Shown: one piece after another, positions 1-8,661 of the stretch
Layout of the letters: the number at the start of each line of letters is the position of its first letter
Numbering within the stretch: position 1 is the stretch's first letter
NCBI RefSeq assembly: GCF_014698835.1
Contig: NZ_JACJTU010000012.1
Coordinates: forward strand, 62,001-126,000
Source of the DNA: Nostoc paludosum FACHB-159
GTDB taxonomy: Bacteria > Cyanobacteriota > Cyanobacteriia > Cyanobacteriales > Nostocaceae
DNA: 64,000 nt
Reading direction: 5' to 3'
Translations under genes and position numbers: made by a program
The notes under the pieces: model-generated
The model's database searches: none
Seen by the model: only the letters and a program-made list of their open reading frames with translations
What the model was told of the DNA's origin: nothing

Positions 1-318
1 AAGCAACCCAATAAAGGAGATGTTTTTACAATTTCTCAAGGGGATTATTTAGAAGAGGTATCTGGTTATTATGGGACTTGGTTTGGGGCAACTCATATCC
101 TTCAGTTGAAGTTGACAACAAAAAATCAGAAATGCCAAACTTTCGGTACTATGGCTCACAGTGTAGAATCACAACGCAAATCTTTTTCCTTTAAGGCAAA
201 TGATGGAGAGGAAATTATTGGCTTTTTTGGTGCTGAAGTTCCCTTAGATTACAACGTCGATCGCTCAAAAGATTTAGTGATGTCGGCTATTGGGGTAATT
301 TTTAGAACTATCAGTTAA
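1..318 (+). CDS. Jacalin-like lectin domain protein, C-terminal part (cut by window start)
   Basis: The frame is open from base 1 to the TAA at 316-318, so about 105 codons of a longer gene are visible. The segment has alternating polar and hydrophobic strands and glycines, with GDYLEEVSGYYG near its start and DGEEIIGFFG followed by LVMSAIGVIF near its end. This pattern resembles the last strands of a jacalin-type beta-prism lectin, in which GFFG and a final aromatic strand are typical. A TTG at 106 could be read as a start, but the coding pattern clearly continues upstream of it. If the assignment is right it binds carbohydrate; the rest of the protein lies outside the window. The family call rests on pattern alone. 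Confidence 0.5.
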   Translation, partial: KQPNKGDVFTISQGDYLEEVSGYYGTWFGATHILQLKLTTKNQKCQTFGTMAHSVESQRKSFSFKANDGEEIIGFFGAEVPLDYNVDRSKDLVMSAIGVIFRTIS

Positions 319-372
319 AGAATAGACAATTCAGAATTCAGAATTCAGCAATCTTTTTAGTGAGGGATAATT

Positions 373-396
373 GGGGTGGGCTTTTTGGCCCACCCC
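373..396. terminator. GC-rich hairpin downstream of the lectin-like gene
   Basis: Arms GGGGTGGGC (373-381) and GCCCACCCC (388-396) pair perfectly over 9 bp around a 6-base loop, 54 bases after the lectin stop. No T-run follows directly, so it may be a dispersed palindromic repeat rather than a true terminator. Confidence 0.35.
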
Positions 397-658
397 ACAA
401 TACTTTCATGATATTTAAATATAAAACTTAGACGGCAATCTAATAAACTGCACCCTGAGGGCTTGAAAATATTCCTTTCCCAGTTCCTAATCATTTAGTC
501 ATCATTTGATAACATCAAGTGCGTTAGCATCAGCATAGTAGACATCTTGCATAAATCAAAAATAAAGAACCCCACCCCGCATTTGAGTAAAGCAAACGCT
601 CCCCTCCCCCATACCTTGGGGAGGCGTTGGGGGTGGGGTGTTAGGTACTTTTGCAAGA

Positions 659-822
659 GACTCCATGAACACAATTCACAACGAAGGAATGAAAATATTT
701 CTTTCCTAGTCACCAGTCCCCAGTCCCTATTTTCAAGGCAGACTCCATGAACACAATTCACAACGAAGGAATGAAAATATTTCTTTCCTAGTCACCAGTC
801 CCCAGTCCCTATTTTGAAGGCA
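659..822. repeat. Tandem direct duplication, 82-bp unit, two copies
   Basis: The segment starting GACTCCATGAACACAATTC at 659-740 is repeated immediately at 741-822 with a single C/G difference near the end. Each copy contains CCAGTCCCCAGTCCC, a heptamer repeat of the kind common in heterocystous cyanobacteria. Confidence 0.9.
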
Positions 823-1075
823 GGTCTAGTGTACCTTAGCTAGATTCTCGACCAAAAAGCAGACAAAGCCTATACACAGCAAAAGCTTGCGTAAAATCCT
901 ACGTGCCCGTTAAATTACTTATATGATGTCAAGCGATCGCCCCTAGTTAATTGGAGTCAAAACTGTCGGGGGTTCACGAAGCGATCGGGCTTTGGGAGAA
1001 TAAAAAGTAATTTTTTGAGATTTCTAGGAAACTAGTAAATAACTATATGATGAAAAACTTGCAGGAGGAGCGGTA

Positions 1076-2359
1076 GTGAGCTTACAAACTCTAGTTGAAC
1101 AAACCACCATCCCCCCAGATTCAGGGTCTATAACACCGAGTCCGTTTAATACAGATAGCTTTAATCAAGCTGTCATGTCTACCTATGGGCGGTTTCCCTT
1201 AGCCCTAGAACGGGGTGCTGGGTGTCGGGTTTGGGATACACAGGGGCGCGAATATTTGGATTTTGTGGCGGGAATTGCCACTTGTACTTTAGGACATGCC
1301 CACCCAGTTATGGTAGAAGCGGTGACGCGCCAAATCCAAAAGCTGCACCATGTCTCTAATTTGTACTATATTCCCGAACAAGGTGAATTGGCAAAATGGC
1401 TCGTTGAACATTCCTGTGCCGATCGCGTCTTTTTCTGCAACTCTGGAGCTGAAGCTAACGAAGCAGCAATTAAATTAGCCAGAAAATATGCCCACACGGT
1501 ATTAGACATTGAAAAACCGATTATTTTAACCGCCAATGCCAGTTTCCACGGCCGGACTTTAGCAACCATTACTGCCACGGGGCAACCAAAGTATCAAAAA
1601 TACTTCGATCCTTTAATGCCTGGGTTCCATTACGTAAATTACAACGATATTAACTCTGTGGAAGTGGCGGTTAGTGAGTTGGATGAAGGCGATTATCGTG
1701 TAGCAGCGATTTTAATTGAGCCTTTGCAAGGAGAAGGCGGCGTGCGTCCGGGAGACATTGCCTATTTCAAAAAGTTACGGCAGATTTGCGACGAAACCGG
1801 AATTTTACTGATTTTTGACGAAGTGCAAGTTGGCATGGGTCGCAGTGGTAAGTTATGGGGTTACGAACATCTGGGCGTAGAACCCGATATTTTCACCAGT
1901 GCTAAAGGCTTAGGCGGCGGTATCCCCATCGGTGCAATGATGAGCAAAAAATTCTGCGATGTTTTTCAACCAGGAGAACACGCTAGTACTTTTGGTGGCA
2001 ATCCTTTTGTTTGCGGTGTTGCACTGAGTGTTTGCCAAACATTGGAGCGGGAAAATATCTTGCAAAATGTCCAAGACAGAGGCGAACAGTTACGAACTGG
2101 ATTAAAAGCGATCGCAGCGAAATATCCCGATCGCATTAGTGAAGTGCGGGGTTGGGGCTTAATCAATGGTTTAGAATTACGAGCTGAGGTTGCGCTAACC
2201 GCAGGCGATGTGGTCAATGCTGCCATCAACGAGGGTTTATTGCTCGTACCAGCCGGGCCAAAAGTCATCCGATTTGTGCCACCATTGATTGTCACAGAAG
2301 CCGAAGTAAATACTGCTTTGCAAGCTGTAGATAAAGCAATGGCGATCGCTACAAAGTAA
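1076..2359 (+). CDS. argD: Acetylornithine aminotransferase
   Basis: Class III PLP aminotransferase of arginine biosynthesis, converting N-acetylglutamate semialdehyde plus glutamate to N-acetylornithine and 2-oxoglutarate in the cytosol. At 427 residues it has the usual length plus a short N-terminal extension. Visible motifs are FCNSGAEANEAAIKLARK, ASFHGRT, IFDEVQVGMGR, and the PLP lysine in SAKGLGGGIPIGA (about K277). The start is GTG at 1076, preceded by a strong GGAGG in GCAGGAGGAG at 1061-1070. It appears monocistronic. An ornithine or succinylornithine aminotransferase is the main alternative, but overall similarity and the cyanobacterial context favour ArgD. Confidence 0.93.
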   Translation: MSLQTLVEQTTIPPDSGSITPSPFNTDSFNQAVMSTYGRFPLALERGAGCRVWDTQGREYLDFVAGIATCTLGHAHPVMVEAVTRQIQKLHHVSNLYYIPEQGELAKWLVEHSCADRVFFCNSGAEANEAAIKLARKYAHTVLDIEKPIILTANASFHGRTLATITATGQPKYQKYFDPLMPGFHYVNYNDINSVEVAVSELDEGDYRVAAILIEPLQGEGGVRPGDIAYFKKLRQICDETGILLIFDEVQVGMGRSGKLWGYEHLGVEPDIFTSAKGLGGGIPIGAMMSKKFCDVFQPGEHASTFGGNPFVCGVALSVCQTLERENILQNVQDRGEQLRTGLKAIAAKYPDRISEVRGWGLINGLELRAEVALTAGDVVNAAINEGLLLVPAGPKVIRFVPPLIVTEAEVNTALQAVDKAMAIATK

Positions 2360-2818
2360 GCAACCTGCAAAATTTAGTGTTTCTTACTTGGATACAACAC
2401 ATCAACTACTGTTGTGTTTCTAAATATCAGTTTAAGTGCCAACATCTTAAACGTAGAGGGGAAAGTTCATTGAGCTTTCCTCTTGCTATTTCTACTTATT
2501 TTTTCCGAGAAAACTTGTACAATTATCAAGGCGGTTTTCATTAACAGGTAGTTCTCCGGTGTAAAATTTATCGACAGCAAAATTTTTCTACTTTGTGTTT
2601 TCTCATCCTTCATTTGTGGCTAAAATACCACAAATTGGACGCTGATATCGTGCAATAAGATAAGTTGGCACAGAAAAATAAACTAGGCAAAAACCCTTAT
2701 TTCTATTGCCTATACTTCGACTTAGCTCAGTACAAGTTGCCTATTGCCTGATTCCAACGATAATTATTTATGCCGACTTACTTAGATAACCTTTTCCTCA
2801 TGACTGGAGAGCAAAATC
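2360..2818. other. Intergenic region between argD and ccmP
   Basis: No gene seen. An imperfect hairpin lies at 2456-2482 (GGAAAG/CTTTCC core), and a perfect 8-bp stem ATTTGTGG/CCACAAAT at 2612-2635 has an 8-base loop. The 45-bp dispersed repeat at 2706-2750 ends about 70 bases before ccmP. The stem at 2612 could be an operator or an mRNA leader structure for ccmP. Confidence 0.5.
2706..2750. repeat. Dispersed 45-bp repeat, copy 1 (inverted relative to 20683-20727)
   Basis: The sequence from TTGCCTATACTTCGACTTAG to CTATTGCCTG is the exact reverse complement of 20683-20727. Both copies are intergenic. Confidence 0.9.
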
Positions 2819-3457
2819 TTGGGAATAGAACTACGCAGTTTCGTGTTTCTCGACAGCCTGCAACCTCAACATGCAGCATATATGGGAACAGTAGCCCAAG
2901 GTTTCTTACCATTGCCAGGAGATACATCGTTGTGGATTGAAATCTCACCTGGTATCGAAATTAATAAAATTACAGACGTAGCCCTAAAAGCTGCTTCTGT
3001 GCGTCCGGGAGTACAGGTAGTTGAACGCTTATATGGTCTATTAGAAGTTCATTCTGGCTCCCAAGGTGAAACGCGAGCCGCAGGTCAAGCCATTTTAGCA
3101 ACACTGGGAGTCAGAAGAGAAGAATGTCTCAAACCGCGTGTTGTTTCCAGCCAAATTATTCGCAACATCGATGCTTACCAAACACAACTTATCAATCGCA
3201 CGCGCCGGGGACAGCTTTTATTAGCAGGGCAAACTCTATATGTATTAGAAGTAGAACCTGCTGCTTATGCCGCCTTGGCTGCAAATGAAGCCGAAAAATC
3301 GGCATCGATTAACATTCTTGAAGTGCAAGCCGTAGGCAGTTTTGGAAGGCTTTACTTGGGTGGAGAAGAACGAGATATCTTAGCAGGTGCAGCGGGAGCA
3401 TTAACGGCCATTGAAAGCGTACCTGGTCGAAATCCTCAAAGTGGGCGTCAGGAGTAA
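2819..3457 (+). CDS. ccmP: Carboxysome shell protein CcmP (tandem BMC domains)
   Basis: This 212-residue protein closely resembles CcmP, the tandem-BMC shell protein of beta-carboxysomes, whose trimers stack and gate a central pore. The N-terminal motif [14 protein letters not shown], the segment [18 protein letters not shown], and [21 protein letters not shown]-type linkage into the second domain are characteristic, as is [15 protein letters not shown] near the end. The start is TTG at 2819, with GGAG at 2806-2809 at good spacing; a nearby ATG at 2800 is out of frame. The pentapeptide-repeat gene begins 10 bases after the stop with its own Shine-Dalgarno, so the two are probably cotranscribed. 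The main ccm operon is not in the window, which fits CcmP being encoded apart from it. Confidence 0.9.
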   Translation: MGIELRSFVFLDSLQPQHAAYMGTVAQGFLPLPGDTSLWIEISPGIEINKITDVALKAASVRPGVQVVERLYGLLEVHSGSQGETRAAGQAILATLGVRREECLKPRVVSSQIIRNIDAYQTQLINRTRRGQLLLAGQTLYVLEVEPAAYAALAANEAEKSASINILEVQAVGSFGRLYLGGEERDILAGAAGALTAIESVPGRNPQSGRQE

Positions 3458-3467
3458 AGGAGAGAAA

Positions 3468-4274
3468 ATGGCAAATCGAGAGCATCTGGGTTTACTCAAA
3501 GCAGGTGCAGTTATATGGACTGAGTGGAGAAAGAAAAATCCCGATATTCAACCAGACCTCAGCTTGGCGAACTTGCAAGGGGATAACCTTAGAGGTGCAA
3601 ACCTCCAAGGGGTAAATCTGAGCAAGGGAGATTTAGCTAATGCTTTACTTGTGCGGGCAAACCTCAGCAATGCAGAACTCAGCGGCGCAAACCTCTACAA
3701 AGCCTTGCTGATTGAAGCTAATTTGAGTTCTGCTAACTTCAGTGTTGCTAACTTGAGCGGTGCTACACTTTCACAGGCAGATCTGAGCGATGGCAATTTT
3801 ATTGGTGCTGACTTGAGTGAGGCGAATCTTAGAGGTGCTGGGCTTGTTAATGCTAATCTTATTGGCACCGACTTAAAAAACGCTAACTTGAGAGATGCGG
3901 ATTTAGATGCGGCAAAACTGATTCGAGCTAACCTCTGTTTTGCTAACCTCATTGAAGCTAACTTGATTGGGGCTGATTTGAGCGAAGCCAGCTTATACGA
4001 GGCGGAAATGTTGGGGTCTTATCTTTACAAAACTGATTTGTATAAAGCTAATTTGACTAAGGCTCACCTGAGTGGCGCATACTTGTTGTCTGCTAACTTA
4101 AATGAGGCAGACTTAAGCCAAGCAGATTTGAGTTGGGCTAACCTCAGACGAGCGAATTTGGCAGGGGCAAATCTGAGAAAAGCGAACCTCCGAGGAGCCG
4201 ACTTGAGGGGAGCTAATCTCAGCGGTGTGAATTTTCAAGAAGCAATTATGCCTGACTCTTCAAAGCACGATTAG
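3468..4274 (+). CDS. Pentapeptide-repeat protein
   Basis: The 268-residue protein consists almost entirely of A(N/D)LXX pentapeptides (for example LRGANLQGVNLS and ANLRRANLAGANLRKANL) from about residue 40 to the end, which should fold as a right-handed quadrilateral beta-helix. The N-terminal 30 residues (NREHLGLLKAGAVIWTEWRK) are the capping region common to cyanobacterial members. The ATG at 3468 follows AAAGGAGAG at 3456-3464; an upstream in-frame TTG at 3411 lies inside ccmP and is unlikely. No signal peptide is visible, so it is probably cytosolic. The molecular role is unknown; tight linkage to ccmP is the only clue. Confidence 0.9.
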   Translation: MANREHLGLLKAGAVIWTEWRKKNPDIQPDLSLANLQGDNLRGANLQGVNLSKGDLANALLVRANLSNAELSGANLYKALLIEANLSSANFSVANLSGATLSQADLSDGNFIGADLSEANLRGAGLVNANLIGTDLKNANLRDADLDAAKLIRANLCFANLIEANLIGADLSEASLYEAEMLGSYLYKTDLYKANLTKAHLSGAYLLSANLNEADLSQADLSWANLRRANLAGANLRKANLRGADLRGANLSGVNFQEAIMPDSSKHD

Positions 4275-4477
4275 TTAACAAGATATATCAGAATTATGAA
4301 TTATGAAGGATTTAACCTAAAACAATATTTATAGCGGTTTTCAATTGAATGGAATACACCGAAAGAAAATCAATAGGACTTACGCAAAATATCTCTAAAA
4401 CTCTCATTTCTCCGTGACCTCTGCGCCTCTGTGGTTCGATTTTCCGTTAGCTGTGCGTAAGTCCCGATCAAATCATT

Positions 4478-4505
4478 GTAGGGGCGCACAGCTGTGCGCC
4501 CCTAC
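4478..4505. repeat. 28-bp perfect palindrome, family copy A
   Basis: Arm GTAGGGGCGCACAG is followed directly by its reverse complement. Related palindromes lie at 7065-7096, 37059-37086 and 62654-62681, all intergenic and all downstream of plus-strand genes. Confidence 0.92.
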
Positions 4506-5090
4506 TGTAGTCTATTCAATTGTAAATTGCTATAAATTCAAAAATAAAATCGAATTACTATACTTGGTTTTAAGACCTAGTTTATTATTTAATCTCTAGT
4601 CAAAAATCTGCGATCGCTCGTCGAAAATTTTGATTGCGATCGCTGATTTCCATTTTAGCTCTATTAAATTTAGCTTTAACGACAACTATCTAAAGAGTGA
4701 AAGATTTAGCCCAAATTACAGCCATTAGTTAGTTGCGGAAATTAGTTAATAGCTCAAAAATACTACTTATACCGCCAATACAAATTTCCCTTTATTAAAT
4801 ATTAATAAATATCATGATGCATTAAGCTTGACCCTATTCACCTTTCTCGGCAATCATAAAGACACGGCTAGTAAACGCCAATTAATATAGCCCTTAACTG
4901 CGATTCTATGCATGATAAAATCGCCCGAATGTACCACTTGTAACACCTGTCTTTATTATTGCAATATATCAGATGACCACAGTATCTCTTTTTATTCTTA
5001 GTGTTATCTGCGGTTCTGGAAAAATCCCATAAAAAGCAAAAAGTAAAAAGTAAAACTAGCGTTCAATGCACACTTTTGTTGAATTCTGCC

Positions 5091-5118
5091 TTTTGCCTTT
5101 TGCCTTTTGTCTTTTGCC
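5091..5118. repeat. Heptamer tandem repeat (TTTTGCC)4
   Basis: Four consecutive 7-base units TTTTGCC, TTTTGCC, TTTTGTC, TTTTGCC lie just upstream of the SLH-FAS1 ribosome binding site. It fits the short tandemly repeated heptamers known from heterocystous cyanobacteria. Confidence 0.85.
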
Positions 5119-5154
5119 CCGTTCAGCCACTTTTTTTTTCTGGAGGATATTGTA

Positions 5155-6870
5155 ATGTTTAGTCTGTTTCGCTGGTCATCACTAAGAGTAGCTTTGCTAG
5201 TTTTTGGAATGACAACTGCTACAGTAGCTCCCATCGTAATTTCTACACCAGCTTCATCTCAAAATACTGTTCCCAGTACCACCCCATCTCCATCTGCTAC
5301 ACCATCACCAACTTCGCCATCACCAACTTCAACAGTTAATTTATCAGATGTCACTTCAGATTACTGGGCACGTCCATTTATTCAAGCTCTAGCTGACAAT
5401 AATGTAATTAGTGGGTTCCCTGATGGCAGCTTTAGGCCAAATCAATCTGTGACTCGTGCGGAATTTGCCGCCCTAATTCAAAAGGCTTTCGGTAACCAAA
5501 ACCGAATTCGCCAATTGAGTGCGGGTGGATTTAGTGATGTTCCTGCTGGCTACTGGGCAGCTGCGGCAATTCAAAACGCTTACGAAATCGGGTTTTTGTC
5601 CGGTTATCCTGGGAATGTATTTAGACCAAATCAACAAATACCCAAGGTACAAGCGATCGTTTCTATCAGCAATGGCTTGGGCTTGACTGCTAGCGATACA
5701 AGTATTCTCAATAGTTCCTACAGTGATGCTTCAGCTATCCCAAATTATGCAGTTAATAGCGTAGCAGCAGCTACACAAGCTAATCTTGTTGTCAACTACC
5801 CAGATGTTAAACAACTCAATCCCGAACAATCTCTAACTCGTGCTGAAGCAGCAGCACTTTTATATCAAGCTTTAGTTAGACAGGGACGTTTGCAACCCAT
5901 TGCTAGCAATCTGCCAGCGGCTCAGTATGTTGTCGGTGGAGTTGGTACTGGCAATCAAACAGGTAACGACATTGTTTCTCTGGCTGCATCCAGTAACTCT
6001 TTTTCAACACTGACTTCTTTGTTAAAAACAGCCGGTTTAGCAGAAACTCTTCAACAGCCCGGCCCTTATACAGTTTTTGCTCCCACTAACGATGCATTTG
6101 CCGCTTTACCTGCTTCTACCCTAGAACAATTGCAGCGACCAGAAAACAAAGAAGCATTGGTGAAGATTTTGAGTTATCACGTAGTTCCTGGTGCGGTAAC
6201 TGCTAGCCAACTCACAAACGGCGAACTGAAAACCTTTGAAGAAAGACCTGTAAATATTCAAATCGATCGCGCTAACAATCAAGTCGCAGTCAATAATGCT
6301 AGAGTCATCCAAGCTGATGTCCCAGCTAGCAACGGTGTTATCCATGCAATTAACCAAGTCCTCATCCCGCCTGATATTAATCTCAGTCAGTTAAATCAGC
6401 CCCAAAATGGAGGCAATGCTGATGGTGGAACATCTGGTGTTGATGTAGGTAGAGCTACTCGTGGTGGTAGAAGTTATATCGGGGTTGCTGGTAACATTGG
6501 TTTGAGTGGCGGCGATACAGCTTTGAGCGAAGGTAACTTTACAGTCATCAGCAAACTGGGTCTGACAAACTCCATATCAGTACGACCATCAGTGCTGTTT
6601 GGCGACGATACAGTATTTCTGGTTCCCCTGACTTATGATTTCACTCCACGTGCAGCAGGTTCCGTGGGCCAACGAACTCTTAGTATAGCTCCTTACCTGG
6701 GCGCAGGCGTAGCCATTGAAGCTAATCTCGACACTGATTTTGGATTATTGCTCACTGGTGGTGTAGACGTTCCTCTAGGTACTCGGTTCACCCTTACAGG
6801 TGCTGTAAATGCAGCTTTCATGGATGAAACTGATGTCGGTTTGCTATTAGGCGTTGGTTACAATTTCTAA
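5155..6870 (+). CDS. SLH-domain, fasciclin (FAS1) and outer-membrane barrel-like protein
   Basis: A 571-residue exported protein. A signal peptide (about 1-35, ending near TPASSQ) is followed by a Pro/Ser/Thr-rich linker. Three SLH-like repeats follow: DVTSDYWARPFIQALADNN with VTRAEF; FSDVPAGYWAAAAIQNA; and a weaker third ending LTRAEAAALLYQAL. A FAS1 domain covers about 255-405 (FSTLTSLLKTAGL, GPYTVFAPTNDAFAALP, ILSYHVVPG, NGVIHAINQVLIP). The C-terminal 140 residues are amphipathic strands ending in GVGYNF, and a terminal aromatic residue is typical of outer-membrane barrels. SLH likely contacts peptidoglycan; FAS1 is adhesive in other proteins. The ATG at 5155 has TGGAGG at 5141-5146; an upstream in-frame start lies in the repeat tract. 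A strong terminator follows at 6887-6912. Confidence 0.85.
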   Translation: MFSLFRWSSLRVALLVFGMTTATVAPIVISTPASSQNTVPSTTPSPSATPSPTSPSPTSTVNLSDVTSDYWARPFIQALADNNVISGFPDGSFRPNQSVTRAEFAALIQKAFGNQNRIRQLSAGGFSDVPAGYWAAAAIQNAYEIGFLSGYPGNVFRPNQQIPKVQAIVSISNGLGLTASDTSILNSSYSDASAIPNYAVNSVAAATQANLVVNYPDVKQLNPEQSLTRAEAAALLYQALVRQGRLQPIASNLPAAQYVVGGVGTGNQTGNDIVSLAASSNSFSTLTSLLKTAGLAETLQQPGPYTVFAPTNDAFAALPASTLEQLQRPENKEALVKILSYHVVPGAVTASQLTNGELKTFEERPVNIQIDRANNQVAVNNARVIQADVPASNGVIHAINQVLIPPDINLSQLNQPQNGGNADGGTSGVDVGRATRGGRSYIGVAGNIGLSGGDTALSEGNFTVISKLGLTNSISVRPSVLFGDDTVFLVPLTYDFTPRAAGSVGQRTLSIAPYLGAGVAIEANLDTDFGLLLTGGVDVPLGTRFTLTGAVNAAFMDETDVGLLLGVGYNF

Positions 6871-6886
6871 ATATTACTAAATATGA

Positions 6887-6912
6887 GCGCCCAAACAAAG
6901 GGCGCCTTTTTT
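6887..6912 (+). terminator. Intrinsic terminator of the SLH-FAS1 gene
   Basis: GCGCCC (6887-6892) pairs with GGGCGC (6900-6905) around a 7-base A-rich loop and is followed by C and six T residues (6907-6912). It begins 17 bases after the stop codon. Confidence 0.88.
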
Positions 6913-6945
6913 GCTAAGGGATTACCAAGAAATAAATTATCCACT

Positions 6946-7007
6946 CTTGTGGGGTGGGCGTCTCGCCCGCCCGTAAACAGGGGCGGACAAGATGTCCACC
7001 CCACAAG
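6946..7007. repeat. 62-bp inverted repeat with 12-bp outer arms
   Basis: CTTGTGGGGTGG at 6946-6957 pairs with CCACCCCACAAG at 6996-7007, and inner GC-rich segments (GGGCG, CGCCC, GGGGCGG) can pair further. It resembles the hairpin at 373-396 in its GGGGTGGGC core. Confidence 0.75.
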
Positions 7008-7064
7008 AAAAGTTGTATATTTTTTTATCTGGAAGTCCCTAACACAGAATATACAGCAATCATT

Positions 7065-7096
7065 GTAGGGGCGCACAGCTAGCTGTGCGCCCCTAC
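7065..7096. repeat. Palindrome family copy B (32 bp, AGCT duplicated at the centre)
   Basis: Same arms as copy A, but the central CAGCTG reads CAGCTAGCTG, a 4-base expansion that keeps perfect symmetry. Confidence 0.9.
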
Positions 7097-7244
7097 AAGC
7101 GTTGATAGCGTGCTAACCTAAAATTTAAACTTCTTTTGAAAATTCTCTACCTTTGACCAATGATTCCTTTATGGTAGAGAGCAAGCGGATTTATCCTTGG
7201 AATCAATAGAAAATCTAAAATCTAAAATTGCCTGACTCAAAAAA

Positions 7245-8570
7245 ATGGTTCCTTCTAAACGAGTTTATTTATTATTAGTTTTAGGAATTGCGATCGCCTT
7301 TATCCTATCCTTTTTTGTCACCATTAAAGCAAGCATCGTCATAACTTTGTTATTTGATGTTTTAGTTCTCCTATTAATGGTTGCAGATGGTTTGCAGGTG
7401 CGGCGTTATCGCGTGCAAATTACCCGCGAATTACCACCACGGCTATCCATTGGGCGGGATAATCCAGTTGTATTAAAAGTAACGTCGCAAAAAGCCAACG
7501 CTCAAATTCAAATCCGCGACTATTACCCAACAGGTTTTGGCGTATCTGCACCTGGACTACAGGCGATTATTCCTAGTAACAGCACCCAGGAATTAACTTA
7601 TACCGTTAACCCGACACAACGGGGAGAATTTCCTTGGGGAAATATTCAAGTCAGACAATTGGGACTTTGGGGGTTAGCTTGGGATGATTGGCAGATTTTA
7701 CAAAGTCTGCCAGTGAAAGTTTATCCCGATTTAATCGGGTTGCGATCGCTGACAATTCGCCTGACACTGCAATCATCGGGATCGATGCGCCAAGCTAGGC
7801 AAACGGGTATCGGTACAGAGTTTGCCGAACTGCGGAATTATCGCACTGGCGACGATTTGCGGTTTATTGATTGGAAAGCTACCGCCCGTCGAGTTGGTGC
7901 TTATGGTAACTCACCGCCATTGGTGAGGGTTCTGGAACCAGAACAGGAACAAACTTTGCTGATTTTACTCGATCGCGGCAGGTTAATGACGGCAAAAGTC
8001 CAGGGTTTACAGCGATTTGACTGGGGTTTAAATGCAACTTTATCGTTAGCTTTGGCAGGATTGCATCGAGGCGATCGCGTTGGCGTTGGTGTATTTGACC
8101 GCCAGATGCATACGTGGATTCCCCCAGAACGCGGTCAACTTCATTTGAATCAGTTAATTGATAAACTGACTCCAATTCAACCGGTGTTATTTGAATCTGA
8201 TTATTTGGGCGCGGTGACAAATGTTGTGCAGCGACAAACTCGTAGGGCGCTGGTGGTGGTAATTACTGATTTAGTTGATGTGACGGCTTCTATGGAATTG
8301 CTGGCTGCACTTTCTAAGTTAGCACCCCGCTATCTGCCATTTTGCGTGACTTTGCGAGATCCCCAAGTAGATCGTTTGGCACATACTTTTAGTGAAAATG
8401 TTACAGATGCTTATGTGCGTGCAGTGTCATTAGATTTATTGGCACAGCGACAAGTGGCATTTGCTCAACTGAAACAAAAAGGTGTATTAGTATTAGATGC
8501 ACCAGCAAATCAAATTGCGGATGAGTTGGTTGAACGATATCTGCAATTGAAGGCGCGGAATCAACTTTAA
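7245..8570 (+). CDS. DUF58 domain-containing protein
   Basis: A 441-residue membrane-anchored protein. Two hydrophobic segments occupy about residues 7-27 and 29-46, followed by a beta-rich region. The DUF58 signature GTEFAELRNYRTGDDLRFID then WKATARR lies at about 195-225. The C-terminal half (LLILLDRGRLM, ALVVVITDLVD) has the look of a von Willebrand A fold. Members usually sit beside MoxR ATPases and transglutaminase-like genes, but neither partner is present here, so the biological role stays open. The ATG at 7245 has no clear Shine-Dalgarno. PPOX-family gene follows 92 bases downstream. Confidence 0.88.
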   Translation: MVPSKRVYLLLVLGIAIAFILSFFVTIKASIVITLLFDVLVLLLMVADGLQVRRYRVQITRELPPRLSIGRDNPVVLKVTSQKANAQIQIRDYYPTGFGVSAPGLQAIIPSNSTQELTYTVNPTQRGEFPWGNIQVRQLGLWGLAWDDWQILQSLPVKVYPDLIGLRSLTIRLTLQSSGSMRQARQTGIGTEFAELRNYRTGDDLRFIDWKATARRVGAYGNSPPLVRVLEPEQEQTLLILLDRGRLMTAKVQGLQRFDWGLNATLSLALAGLHRGDRVGVGVFDRQMHTWIPPERGQLHLNQLIDKLTPIQPVLFESDYLGAVTNVVQRQTRRALVVVITDLVDVTASMELLAALSKLAPRYLPFCVTLRDPQVDRLAHTFSENVTDAYVRAVSLDLLAQRQVAFAQLKQKGVLVLDAPANQIADELVERYLQLKARNQL

Positions 8571-8661
8571 AATGTTTTGAAACGCAAAGGGGCGCAGCGA
8601 AAAGTTTGAGCGCCGGCTTCCGGCGCTCAAAGCTTTTCAAGACAGAGTTTTTTGGAGGGCT

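Larger units (their letters stand above)
319..1075. other. Intergenic region upstream of argD
   Basis: No convincing gene. It holds the hairpin at 373-396, a G-rich/C-rich inverted stretch around 570-640, the 82-bp tandem duplication at 659-822, and a HIP1 site near 943. Short reading frames here fall in repeats. Confidence 0.6.
4275..5154. other. Long intergenic region upstream of the SLH-FAS1 gene
   Basis: No gene supported. It contains a dispersed 'gcctctgtggttcg' type junk segment near 4415-4440, the palindrome at 4478-4505, two HIP1 octamers near 4612 and 4640 and a heptamer array at 5091-5118. The stretch 4680-4980 is AT-rich and featureless to my reading. Confidence 0.5.
6871..7244. 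other. Intergenic region with terminator and two palindromic repeats
   Basis: Apart from the terminator it holds a long imperfect inverted repeat at 6946-7007 (outer arms CTTGTGGGGTGG/CCACCCCACAAG) and the palindrome at 7065-7096. No gene; the short frames over it on both strands are products of the repeats. Confidence 0.6.

Noticed and set aside
547..761. Two opposing short frames at 495-761
   Set aside because: They lie in the G/C-rich inverted stretch and the 82-bp duplication, with no ribosome binding site or coding pattern.
4434..4450. tRNA-like TTCGA text
   Set aside because: No cloverleaf can be drawn; it is part of a common dispersed repeat.
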